Origin: Phallusia mammillata
Taxonomy: Eukaryota > Chordata > Ascidiacea > Phlebobranchia > Ascidiidae
DNA: 64,000 bases
Direction: 5' to 3'
NCBI GenBank assembly: GCA_003260075.1
Contig: QLIY01000183.1
Span: 1 to 64,000 of the forward strand
Shown here: positions 48,101 through 57,892 of the stretch, piece after piece
Layout of the letters: each line of letters opens with the position of its first letter
How positions within the stretch are numbered: position 1 is the first letter of the stretch
Made by a program: the position numbers and the translations under genes
Notes under the pieces: generated by a model
What the model was told of the DNA's origin: nothing
The model's input: the letters and a program-made list of their open reading frames with translations, nothing else
Databases searched by the model: none

Positions 48101-50095
48101 CAGTGGCCTACTATTGCTTAAAAAGTGATAAATGCAAATTGCTATAAATGGTGATAGTTATTTAGTTGTAACAACGGTTTACCTGATAGCAGGTTTCAAT
48201 TTCATTTCCAGGTCTCTTGAGAGTTCTTTGTGTTGTGGAGTTACATAATCTTTTATTACTCGACACACCGCAGAAATGAGGGCAGCACACCGTGCATTGG
48301 AGCCCGTTATAAGACCTTCAGCATACTGCAGCCCAAGTTGGATTATTGCTGGGTGGATTCCTGTGTTGCCAAACCTTCAAAAATGCATTTGAGTCGGTGA
48401 ATAACAGTAAATGATTAGGGCACCCTTAGCCAGTGATTTCTCTTTTATGATTTATTTTTACACTTATGTTGCACTGCTTCTTTGTGGCATCATCATTAAG
48501 CTATACTACCAAAAAAATCAAAGCCACACAGATTTTTATGTTTAGTTTACAAAGTTGGTTTGCAATTTTAACACTAGTGTAGCCAATAATCAGAATTTAC
48601 CAATAACATAAATATTTACTGACCCCATATTGCTTGTGATTGAAAGGCTTCTTTCATACTGATGTAGGTGTGAAAACAAAGCGACCTTTTTCTGACCTTC
48701 AGCACGTTGTGGAACCTGCTGCTTTTCCAGCTTTTTGGCAGCTTTCTTTTGCACTTTGGGGTCATCAGCCTAATCAGAAAGATAACACAGTTAAAAAGTC
48801 TTGTGTTGGTCTATACCAGCATTTCTTAATCAGCGGGCCATAGAGCAGTTTGCAAGTGGACCAAGTCTGTCTTGCACAAATTTTTATTCACCCAGCTCCA
48901 GTTTTCTCTTTACAAAATGCATGTTCTGTTTATGTTACATTTCCCGATGTGACACAATCCTCCTCTTGGATTTGTCCAACAAATATCTTCTTGTTGTAAA
49001 AGCAAGTTTGTAGCAAAACTTATATAAAATTGACTAATGTTTTTGTCTTTCATGGGCACACACTTCAATTTAGTATATGAACTGGTTTACTATTTTAAAC
49101 AGCAGGCAAGTTTTGCACTAAAACAAGTAGATTTTAATGACGTAGTGGGCCACAATGTTTGCTTATTGTTTGGGGCCACATAAGAACAAAGGTTGAGAAA
49201 CAGGGGTCTAAGCACACAGTATTTGTGCACCGATTTTTTGTCATAAGGTACAGGTAAAATTCAAGCAACAAATAATCTGAAATATTTTTGATGCAGCATC
49301 ATTAGTATCAACTGAAGCAGCACAAACTATTAAATTGAACTTAACATATGTACACAATGCACAGTAACTATTCTGGGCAAAAATATATGAGCCAATATCT
49401 GAAAAAAAACATCACTACTTTTCGACGGGTTCTTATGTCATCGTCAGGTAAAATGAATGCAACACAGGGAATGTACCTTGGTGCCGTACAACTGTTAAAA
49501 AAGGACGACGCGAAGTTTGAGATACTGTCAAAACATTGTAATGTTTTTCTCCCAAATACTGACTTGTATCTATTGGCTCATAACTAAACAAAATTTGATA
49601 ACAAAATGCTCAACCTGAATATTGGCAGGAACTTGTGGACCTTTCAATTTTGACCCACCGCTTGTTTGTTCAGCTTTCATGGCAGATTTTGCAGCACGAT
49701 CCGCTTCCTAATAACACCAAATTACAAAATAATGTTGTTTAATCTGTAACTGATTTTTTAAAGTTTTTATTGCAATCACCTGTTTCGCTCGTCTCTCAGC
49801 TCGTAGCTCAGCCTTTGACTTTTGTAATACATTGCTGCTTGAGGCATCAGTACCAGGAAAACTCTAAAAATATGTAATTGGTATTTTGTCACTGAATTTC
49901 ACAAAGAACAGTTCACTTATTCAGTTCAGAAAAACAAACACAAGATTGTCTTTTCTGCTAATTTACCGTTTGTACCTGGGTAGTTGATTGTGTTGCTTTC
50001 CCAGATACTTTAGCTTTTCTTCGTTCTTTTTTTAGCTGTTTCTTCTGTTCAGCAGTTAAACCTGCATTTTGGTCTCCTCCTGCTGTACGTTCCAT
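45107..50095 (-). CDS. EIF2B4: Translation initiation factor eIF2B subunit delta
   Basis: Eleven exons join in frame: 49976-50095, 49780-49863, 49615-49707, 48624-48769, 48183-48374, 47886-47985, 47094-47221, 46670-46847, 46294-46474, 45753-45847 and 45107-45229. The product is 479 aa, somewhat shorter than the ~520 aa human protein. The delta subunit is part of the regulatory core of eIF2B, the GDP-GTP exchange factor of eIF2, and senses phosphorylated eIF2 in the stress response. The N-terminus is Lys/Glu-rich ('[11 protein letters not shown]'). The conserved part includes '[19 protein letters not shown]', '[20 protein letters not shown]', '[15 protein letters not shown]', '[18 protein letters not shown]', '[19 protein letters not shown]', '[17 protein letters not shown]' and the end '[17 protein letters not shown]'. 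All phases agree. The last exon is small and lies beyond a MITE, so an ORF-based caller would lose it. A poly-C junction duplicates the start-codon region upstream. Confidence 0.97.
45366..45539. mobile_element. hAT-type MITE, CAGTGGTGGGATTCA family
   Basis: The 158-bp element 45374-45531 is related to the copy at 32538. The flanks CTTGTAGG and GGTGTAGG agree at 6 of 8 positions and are probably an aged target duplication. In the last intron of EIF2B4. Confidence 0.87.
48809..49213. mobile_element. Old hAT-type element in EIF2B4 intron
   Basis: Termini CAGCATTTCTTAATC (48817) and GGTTGAGAAACAGGG (ends 49205) are imperfect inverted repeats, with 'GCGGGCCATAGAG' and 'GTGGGCCACAATG' inside. The flanks GTCTATAC and GTCTAAGC agree at 6 of 8. 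Confidence 0.72.
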
Positions 50096-50300
50096 CCTCG
50101 ACAGCTAATAGTCAGAAAACTGGCGTCACACACGTGCACAAAATTAAATACAACACTGCTAAAGGAAAACTTCCCCCCCCCCCGTTCCATCCTCGACAGC
50201 TAATAGTCAGAAAACTGGCGTCACACACGTCCACAAAATTAAATACAACACTAAAACGTTTAAAATTATTCCTTGCCCTTGTCTGCTAAAGGAAAACTCT
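50088..50300. repeat. Poly-C junction with flanking duplication at EIF2B4 start
   Basis: Copy A from 50088 and copy B from 50183 both read CGTTCCATCCTCGACAGC, so the EIF2B4 initiator region is present twice, around C at 50173-50183. Copy B has about 36 extra bases and a G/C change in CACGTG(C)/CACGTC(C). Confidence 0.88.
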
Positions 50301-51671
50301 CTTTAATTTGGCATACACAACACAGCAAAGCTTCATTGCAAATTTTCCGTAATATAATACGGTTTTTAGCACGTGTAGCGACTGGCGACATGGATTGCAA
50401 TTGAGAATTCGATTCGATATTCCCCGAAAGGGAGTTCTAAAATTTAATAATCAGGATTTCTATATTGGCCGATTGAAGATTGCACATTTGATCTTTTTAA
50501 AGAAAGATTTTAGGTTTCGAGAACCGACTGAACCGTATATACTTTTAGTATTTGTTAAAAGTGTCAGGAATTCGGCCCACTCAGCCATGGTAACCCTACT
50601 ACAGGCCTGAAGTGATTGCGTGCCATTTAATGTAAAAGCGAGTCCATAGATTGTAAAGTAGACATGGCACAGTATTTTTACATGTTTCCCCCCCCCCCCT
50701 GAAGTGATTGCGTGCCATTTAATGTAAAAGCGAGTCCATAGATTGCAAAGTAGACATGGCACAGTAATTTTACATGTTGTAATGTAGTATTAAATTATGA
50801 TGTTCTTCTTAGAAATAAAAATGCTGTACTATGAAAGAACTTACACGCTTGGTTGATTTAGTAATTGCTTGAGCGGAAAATAACACGCTCGGCTGATTTC
50901 TAAAACTTTCTGGCGCTATTCTCTGCTGTAAACTTACAAACTTTGCCATGAAGTTGCGAGTTATATACGTTTGTAGCTGTGGGAAATAGGCGAAATTTAG
51001 GCCCAGTTTTTTGGTGACTTTTGTTTATAGGAATGACATCTATGGTTTTTAGTTTGTTTAGCCTGGTAAAAAAGAGGGTCTGTGCCTCCACCCGATCCGT
51101 CTGGAAGTCCCCGATTAAAATCGGCTGTGTTACGCAGAATAATGCGTTTCTTATCGGGCGGGATTAGAATCTTTAGAACCTGTGTTATAACACAGCCCGA
51201 TTGCGGACGGTTTTATCGGTAATGGCAGTGGAGCATTAAATTTGTTTTTTATTGGCAAATATTATTTTTGCTGTGATAATAATCGCAGGTAAATTGGGTT
51301 TTATATCAAAATGGCAGTTAATTGTAAAACAGCAAGACAAAAACAAATGCATTCTAAGCTGTGAAATGAATATGTTAAACACTAAAATGAGCCAAGAATC
51401 AAGATTGAAGTACCTGATTGGCATCAAGGTTCTGGCAATGAAGCAATGCAAAGAGACCTTTCAGTGAGAAGAATTTCAAGTTCTTACCTTTATACACTGG
51501 GCCAATGCTGAACATACGTACTCAGTATGTATTTAAACAGCTATCTATGTATTAATTTTTTGTGACGTTGTAGAAATGTTACCTCAGCTTATAGGATTTT
51601 CCTTTTGTTTGTCAAAAACCTAAAACTAATGTAAGCAATCACGTTGACAAAACCGGCGTAATATTGCATCA
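50301..51671. other. Intergenic, EIF2B4 upstream side
   Basis: No gene recognised. One poly-C junction (50606-50779). The short ORFs have no known domain. Confidence 0.5.
50606..50779. repeat. Poly-C junction with flanking duplication
   Basis: Copy A 50606-50687 and copy B 50699-50779 around C at 50688-50699, with two substitutions. Confidence 0.9.
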
Positions 51672-51677
51672 TTTATT
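51672..51677 (-). terminator. Poly(A) signal of the H2B gene
   Basis: AATAAA on the minus strand 85 bases after the H2B stop. I see no GGCTCTTTTCAGAGCC-type histone stem-loop in this interval. Confidence 0.6.
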
Positions 51678-51761
51678 TGACAAGGACACTTCAAAACAAC
51701 TTTGTTCGCACAGAAAATAATCACATAAACTTATCACCAAATATTAAACCAGCAAACTCCG

Positions 51762-52121
51762 TCACTTTGAGCTGGTGTATTTCGTCACAGCTTTCGTTCC
51801 TTCAGATACTGCGTGTTTTGCAAGTTCGCCAGGTAGCAGAAGTCGGACAGCGGTTTGGATCTCTCTACTACTGATAGTTGATCGCTTGTTGTAATTTGCG
51901 AGTCGAGAAGCTTCGCTGGCAATCCGCTCAAAAATGTCGTTCACAAACGAGTTCATAATACTCATCGCTTTACTCGATATTCCAGTGTCTGGATGGACTT
52001 GCTTCAGAACTTTGTAGACATAAATCGCAAAGCTTTCTTTTCTCCTTCGTTTTTGTTTCTTCACCTTTTCCACTGGAGTTGATTTCTTGACAGCCTTCTT
52101 TGTGCCTTTTCCTGCTACCAT
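51762..52121 (-). CDS. H2B: Histone H2B, intronless, polyadenylated type
   Basis: 119 aa from [11 protein letters not shown], the usual H2B length allowing for a short tail. The Lys-rich N-tail is followed by the histone fold: '[20 protein letters not shown]', '[20 protein letters not shown]', '[20 protein letters not shown]' and the C-helix '[20 protein letters not shown]'. Pairs with H2A in the nucleosome. The in-frame ATG at 52169 adds 16 residues unlike any H2B and is rejected. The gene is alone here, without other core histones, and is followed by AATAAA instead of a recognisable stem-loop, so it may be expressed independently of replication. That last point is inference. Confidence 0.96.
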   Translation of the reverse strand: MVAGKGTKKAVKKSTPVEKVKKQKRRRKESFAIYVYKVLKQVHPDTGISSKAMSIMNSFVNDIFERIASEASRLANYNKRSTISSREIQTAVRLLLPGELAKHAVSEGTKAVTKYTSSK

Positions 52122-52445
52122 TGTGCTTTTGTTTCGTGTTAAACAAAAATAATCTGCATCCACTGCCAAGAAAACAAAATAAGGACTGCCAAGCTAAGGC
52201 AGCTGTGCGAACTACCCGAATACCCTCAAGGCCAATTAACTCCTGCGCCTAATTCAACACATATTTGTGCGTTTGAAGGAAGTTCCAGTTTTTATTTTTC
52301 TACTGGGGTGCTGTATGTGTGGAAGAACTCTTGCCACTTCATTTGTACGTATTGCAGTTTTACCAACATCCAAGCTTAGGGCGGTATTACATCAAACCTT
52401 AGTGAACTTGAAAGTTATTAATGCTTAAACCCGAATCAAGTTTTA

Positions 52446-52545
52446 TAACAAGATTTTGTTGTCAAGTTTAATATAGTCTCGCAGATATCAAAGGAAGTTA
52501 ATTGTAACAAACGAAACGAAAAGTATCGCATGTCTGGCAAGAGCA
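52446..52545. repeat. ~100-bp dispersed direct repeat, copy 1
   Basis: Begins ATAACAAGATTTTGTTGTCA and ends near 'AAGTATCGCATGTCTGGCAA'. A copy with about 8-10% differences is at 54839-54940, in intron 2 of the first GPCR gene. Confidence 0.8.
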
Positions 52546-53117
52546 GCTTAATAGCGGTGTCCATGCAATAACATGCAAACTTACAGGAACCGCCAATTTT
52601 CGTCTGAGTTTACAAAGATACCCCATACGAATCGCTTAGCTGCCAAGTGATGCTTGTGCAGATAAATTTTGTTGAGCCCAGTTTCAGACAGTTGGTTTAA
52701 AGTCGTAGAAATGATTTAATTGGCATTTTTTGCTCTTGGGTGATTAAATGTTCGGTAAAACTAGCCGGAAGTAAGTTTGTGACGTAGGTTATAAATTTTT
52801 TTCGCACGATTGGGGGTAACGAATTTCTAACATGTTGTTGTTTTTCCAGCACGATTTGTTGTTTGCGAAAGCTGCAGATTTTTTGACACACTTTTCTTCA
52901 GGTTTCGCTAATCCACGCAAATGTAATGTTTTAAGGCACAAGTTGAAACTTTTCTTTACACCTCAAACTGTTTGAAATTTGCTTTGGGGTGAATACGATG
53001 TTTTCTAAAAATAAAAGTAAAAAATAATTAAAATTGCCTTAGTAGTTCTTAGCAAAAGACCTTGCCAAAAACTACAACAACTAAATAAATGTGGTCGGTT
53101 AAAGTAAACTATAAGGG

Positions 53118-53342
53118 ACACGAATAAGGGGATTCAGAAAAAAGTAGAAATATAGGAAAGGATATGTCAACCATTGTTCCAAACAAACAAATAGGAACAA
53201 AGAAAAGTTTACCCCTCAGTAATTGGCCCCCCCCCCACACGAATAAGGGGATTCAGAAAAAAGTAGAAATATAGGAAAGGATATATCAACCATTGTTCCA
53301 AACAAACAAATAGGAACAAAGAAAAGTTTACCTCTCAGTAAA
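53118..53342. repeat. Poly-C junction with flanking duplication
   Basis: Copy A 53118-53226 and copy B 53237-53342 around C at 53227-53236 (ten), with two substitutions. Confidence 0.9.
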
Positions 53343-53801
53343 ACTTAAATTGTTTAGGTCAAGCTGTTTACAAATGCTGGCACTTTGTACAAAAACGTCT
53401 TTTAATTCAAACCGGGGTTCAAAACATTTGTGCGAATTGTTGAGTTGGCCAAACGACACGAATTAATACGTGCATTGTTAACTAGCACGCAAACGATTTC
53501 TCGGTAAACTTTTGCTTTACCGCTGCTTCGAGACTTGCTTCTCAGTTACGTGATGTTTTTTATTCAGTGTCGCGGCACAAGATGGCACAGTTTTTAACTT
53601 ACGCATTTTAAACTTGGTAGTAGATGGTTCGGTCTCTTGGAGAAACTTGATTTTTACTTCGGTGAAAAAGAAAAACATATGTATTTGTGAGGGAGTACTG
53701 AAAATTGGTTTGTTGTTTTGTTTATGCCAAACTTTCGAACGTTCAAGTCGGTTAAAAAGACTAGAAAAGTTATAATTTCACATTTGGATGCAGGCAACAG
53801 C

Positions 53802-56800
53802 ATGAAGTCTTGCTTAGGTTTGATATTTGTTGCATTGATTTCGACAGTGACTCGTGTCACCTGTCAAAATGCCAGCGTACCTGTCAGTGTCACAGATGCC
53901 AGCACAGAAGGTGCCACCAAACATCTCTGTCCGAGTATTTACAAAAATATCTACGACTTTGGCGGGCAGAATTGCTGCAAAGAAACATACGAAACCTTCA
54001 TAACCAGCTACAATTACCTGGAGGGAATTGGGTTTGCGTTTACCATGGAGAAATTGCGAGCGTGGAACTGCAGTGAATATTGGGGGCAATGTAAATACAG
54101 ACCATTGGCATTTAACCAGTTCAGCTCTCTTCTGTACGACCGGTTCTGCAACTTCACATCATATGAGAGCAAGTGTTTTGACGAAATAAAAGGTTGGTCC
54201 GGTTAAAGTGGCTACAATTCTTGCTTGGTTGCAATACCAAAGTAAATGTTAAAGATTTTTTTCTGTTAAAGTTTATTCAACATAACCTAAAAGGTTGAAA
54301 GTAGCGGTAATACTTTAAACTTGAAATATACTCAAACTAGAATCTCCAAGCTCGTTACTTGGCAGATGAAGACGTTAATGAACTTTATTTTTTTTCACGT
54401 TTATTAATTCACGTTTACGAAAACATTCAGTCATTGATCTTTTAGATTCCTTTAGAAAGTAGCTGTAGTTACAATATTAAATGGCTGGTGACTTATATGG
54501 CGAAAAACACGTGAAAAGCGTTTTACAAAGCTCATGTATTTTACAGCATCGGGGAATAATGTGGAAACATCGGTAGCGGTGAAATCCCCGTGTCTGCAAG
54601 TCGCTGCGTATCAAACCGGTCGCAAATACGCTGAGGTCAGACGACTTTCGGTCGCTTTCTGCGGAACCGTTTGGTGCGGGTTTGACGAGAAAATGATGAT
54701 TGATTTGGATTATTCCGCCTGGGATTGCTATCCAACCTCGTGAGTAATGCGATGTTGTCATAATTCTATTTTTGTTAAAATTTTGCAACAGTGCACCGTT
54801 GCCTGCAGCAAATAAAAATTAACAAACGCGAAACGTACCTATAACAAGATTTTATTGTCAAGTTTAATAAAGTTTCACAGATATCAAAAGAAGTTAATTG
54901 TAACAAACGAAACAGAAAGTATCGCATATCTGGCAAAATCGTTAAATTGCAAAGTAATTTAGGTAAAAGCATGGAGCCAATAAATGATAAGCTGCAGACA
55001 GTGCACACTGTTTCGACCTATAAGGTCTCATCAGTGCAGCTGGTGACGAGAGATCGGCCGCATTGGCTAGTGTAGCCATCAAACGGCACTCCAGTTTGTG
55101 GTGAGCAACAGGGTACAACCCCATACATCACCCAGTCTGTGCGATGCCACAACTGGGCATACAGCACAAATGAAACTGGCTCACAGTGGCCAAGCAACTG
55201 CTTGGGAACCACAGTGAAGTCGGCTCAGTGTCACAGTATCAATGTAAAAGCATATGAGCCAATAAATGATAAGCTGCAGACAGTGCACACTGTTTCGACC
55301 TATAAGGTCTCATCAGTGCAGCTGGTGACGAGAGATCGGCCGCATTGGCTAGTGTAGCCATTCAACGGCACTCCAGTTTGTTGGGAGCACAGGGTACAAC
55401 CCCATGCATCACCTAGTCTGTGCGATGCCACAACTGGGCATAGGCTACAGCACAGATGAAACTGGCTCACAAGTCACAATGGCCAAGCAACTGCTTGGGA
55501 ACCAGCTGCACTGATGAGACCTTATATGTCGAAACAGTGTGCACTGTCTGCAAAGTAATTGTTTGGCACTTAGACATTAATCGAAACCTTCAAGTTTCTT
55601 AGAAATTGATAATCTCGGGTTGTTTCCAGATGTCAAGTCAGCACGATTGTGATTATGGCAATCAGTGGGATCCTAGCAGTCGTGACAACGTTGGCGAATG
55701 CAACGATATTGGCTGTTATTACCCGAAACCCCAAGTTCAAAGGAGGTCATATGAAGTACAGACAGTCTCTTGCCGTTGCTGATCTGCTCGTTGGGATTTT
55801 TGTATTTCCCTCATTCATAGGAACGCTGTACTACAACGAAATCGGTCCGCTGTCAGTCTTGCCTGACTTAGTGTCCGCCAACGTGTCACTTTATAACCAA
55901 ACTGACATGGGACTAGAACCCGGTGTGCCAATGAGCTACATTAACTTCGTCGGATTTGTGACTTGCCTGTCGACCCCCCCCCCCTGTACTACAACGAAAT
56001 CGGTCCGCTGTCAGTCTTGCCTGACTTAGTGACCTCCAACGTGTCACGGTATAACCAAACTGACATGGGATTAGAACCCGGTGTGCCAATGAGCTACATC
56101 AACTTCGTCGGCTTTGTGACTTGCCTGTCGCTTATGGTGTCAGTTTACACTTTGATGTTCGCAAGCTACGATAGATACAATGCTATCAGCTCTCCGCTTT
56201 CCTACTCTAGAGACACATCAGTACGTCGTGCCATGCAACTGATCGTGGTGGTCTGGATCATCTCCGCTGTTATTTCTATCCTGCCCATCTGGACGCCCAA
56301 TGTCCGACCCCCCCCCCTCAGCTCTCCGCTTTCCTACTCTAGAGACACATCAGTACGTCGTGCCAAGCAACTGATCGTGGTGGTCTGGATCATCTCCGCT
56401 GTTGTTTCTATCCTGCCCATCTGGACGCCCAACGTTCGTCCTTACTTGCCGATAGTTGGAGGTTTAATTATCGGTGTGACACCCGAAGTGGGCGCCATCT
56501 TGTACGCGGTAACTCTCGCCCTTCCGCTCCTACTGGTCTGGATATTAAGCATCGCCACCATGTGCGTTGCTAGGCGACAAGCGCGACTCCGGAGTTCGAT
56601 GGTTTCACGACAAGCCACGGGAAAAGCGAGCGTGGAGAGTCGCCTCAACAAGACTCTGTGGATCATGGTGACAGCATTTACCCTCAGCGTTCTGCCTGCT
56701 GCCCTTCTCAGCATGTTAAGCGGAGTCGGTCAAATCAGCTTCAACTACCCCGAAACACTGGACAAGGATGCCGCTTATGTCTTCACAGGTTTAGAGGTGG

Positions 56801-57084
56801 TCGCGGCGATGCTTCTGATGTGTAATAGTCTGTGGAATTGCTTCATCTACAGTTTGCGTAACAAGGACTTCAGGGCTGAAGTTTTGTCAAAGTACAGCAA
56901 AGTTTTCTCAGCAATTCGCTACATGGTTGTGTGTTCATGTTGTGGGTCTGTGGCGAGGGACGGAAGACGGAGGCTCAGCTCGGCCTTCACCAGTTTCAGA
57001 CCGAGACAACGTAACAGAACCATTTCCGAGAACGTTACTCAACTGACATCTGTTGGAACCACCAAAGGACCGAGGAACACGTAG
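53802..57084 (+). CDS. Rhodopsin-type GPCR with 11-Cys ectodomain (paralogue 1)
   Basis: Exons 53802-54192, 54547-54739 and 55630-57084. A signal peptide ('MKSCLGLIFVALISTVTRV') leads into an ectodomain with cysteines spaced C-x14-CC-x30-C-x6-C-x18-C-x8-C, then four more ending 'FCGTVWCG...WDC'. Seven helices follow: helix 1 'ISGILAVVTTLANATIL', helix 3 'TLMFASYDRY' with the DRY motif, helix 7 'NSLWNCFIYSLRNKDF' (variant of NPxxY). The ligand is unknown; coupling to G proteins at the plasma membrane is expected. The last exon is damaged by two poly-C joins: 55826-56131 is doubled and shifts frame, and 56188-56435 is doubled in frame and repeats helix 4. With one copy of each the frame is continuous. 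The donor of exon 1 (AG|GTTGGT) is weak. Intron 2 holds a foldback repeat. Paralogous to the genes at 57893-60202 and 63697. Confidence 0.82.
54839..54940. repeat. ~100-bp dispersed direct repeat, copy 2
   Basis: Matches 52446-52545 in the same orientation. Lies just before the foldback repeat in the GPCR intron. Confidence 0.8.
54991..55551. mobile_element. Foldback repeat, partly tandem, CAGTGCACACTG arms
   Basis: Left arm 54991-55043 ('TGCAGACAGTGCACACTG...') recurs directly at 55272-55324 (period 281) and in inverse orientation at 55500-55551 ('CAGTGTGCACTGTCTGCA'). The arms are about 52 bp with two or three mismatches. No transposase. Related to 30842-31100. Confidence 0.8.
55826..56131. 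repeat. Poly-C junction with flanking duplication, in GPCR exon
   Basis: Copy A 55826-55972 and copy B 55984-56131 around C at 55974-55984. I count seven nucleotide differences in about 147 bases; four lie in three adjacent codons of the first extracellular loop. Confidence 0.93.
56188..56435. repeat. Poly-C junction with flanking duplication, in GPCR exon
   Basis: Copy A 56188-56307 and copy B 56318-56435 around C at 56308-56317 (ten). It duplicates transmembrane helix 4 in frame; about four differences, including M/K and I/V. Confidence 0.93.
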
Positions 57085-57892
57085 ATATTACGTAGCTGGA
57101 AAATGTTGGTTACGCTGTCAGCCATGCAGTTTGTGTATTACGTCATAATCAGGAATTGTTCTTTAGGTTTCACTAACGCTAAGCAAAAACGAGATCTGTA
57201 CTTTACAATTCTTAATTTTATTCATTCATTACAAAATGCAGGAAAAATATATATTACATTTGCGATACAGTTTCTGTCACATTTTCTCGTCATGGCACAA
57301 GGTTTTGTAAAAATGAAGCAAAATATTATCAGTTTTTTGTTTCCATCAGTTAATATTTCAAATTGACATCATTACGCTACTTTATGCTCAAAAAGACTGT
57401 CATGTTTTCACGTTTACGTAACAAATCAGAAACCTTTCTGTGACATTTTCGCGATGTGAAGATCACTTTACAAGTCGAGCACAAGTAATTTGGTATTAGT
57501 GATTGCTCAACACGACCCTATTTGTCACGTGGTTCACACTAGGCGGGTTATGTCACGTGATTTAACACTTGGGTGGTCGTGTCACGTGATTTACCGCTTG
57601 GGTGGTGAAGACTATGCTCAGTGTACATGGGAAAATACAGGTTCGACATTAATATGTGTCGGTTTGACAATCGATGTAATTTGTGTGGGAAATATGGTTG
57701 ACGCAATTACACAGGACAATATTACAAACAAAATAGGAAGACGTTCTGTTTCGTTACCTCTCTTGTTTTCGTTTTTCCATTTAAAATAAATACGTTGTAC
57801 ATGTGTGGCATAGGAATAAACACAGGAGAGAATTCCTTACGCCCTTTCAGCTTAGCATAACAACTACATTAGCTTGTAGTGAGTGTGATGCT
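57085..57892. other. Intergenic between convergent GPCR genes
   Basis: 3' flanks of both GPCR genes. No gene seen. Holds a triple CACGTG array at 57524-57590. Confidence 0.5.
57524..57605. promoter_or_regulatory. Three tandem units each with GTCACGTG E-box
   Basis: GTCACGTGGT (57524), GTCACGTGAT (57552) and GTCACGTGAT (57581) are spaced 28 and 29 bases. The second and third units also share 'TTTAMCRCTTGGGTGGT'. CACGTG is the site of bHLH-Zip factors such as USF and MITF/TFE. Function is not shown. Confidence 0.5.

Larger units (their letters stand above)
52122..53801. other. Intergenic between H2B and the GPCR cluster
   Basis: No gene recognised. Holds a ~100-bp repeat (52446-52545) shared with 54839-54940 and one poly-C junction. 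Confidence 0.5.

Noticed and set aside
52122-52169. Upstream ATG of H2B
   Set aside because: The added residues resemble no H2B tail; [11 protein letters not shown] is a normal start.
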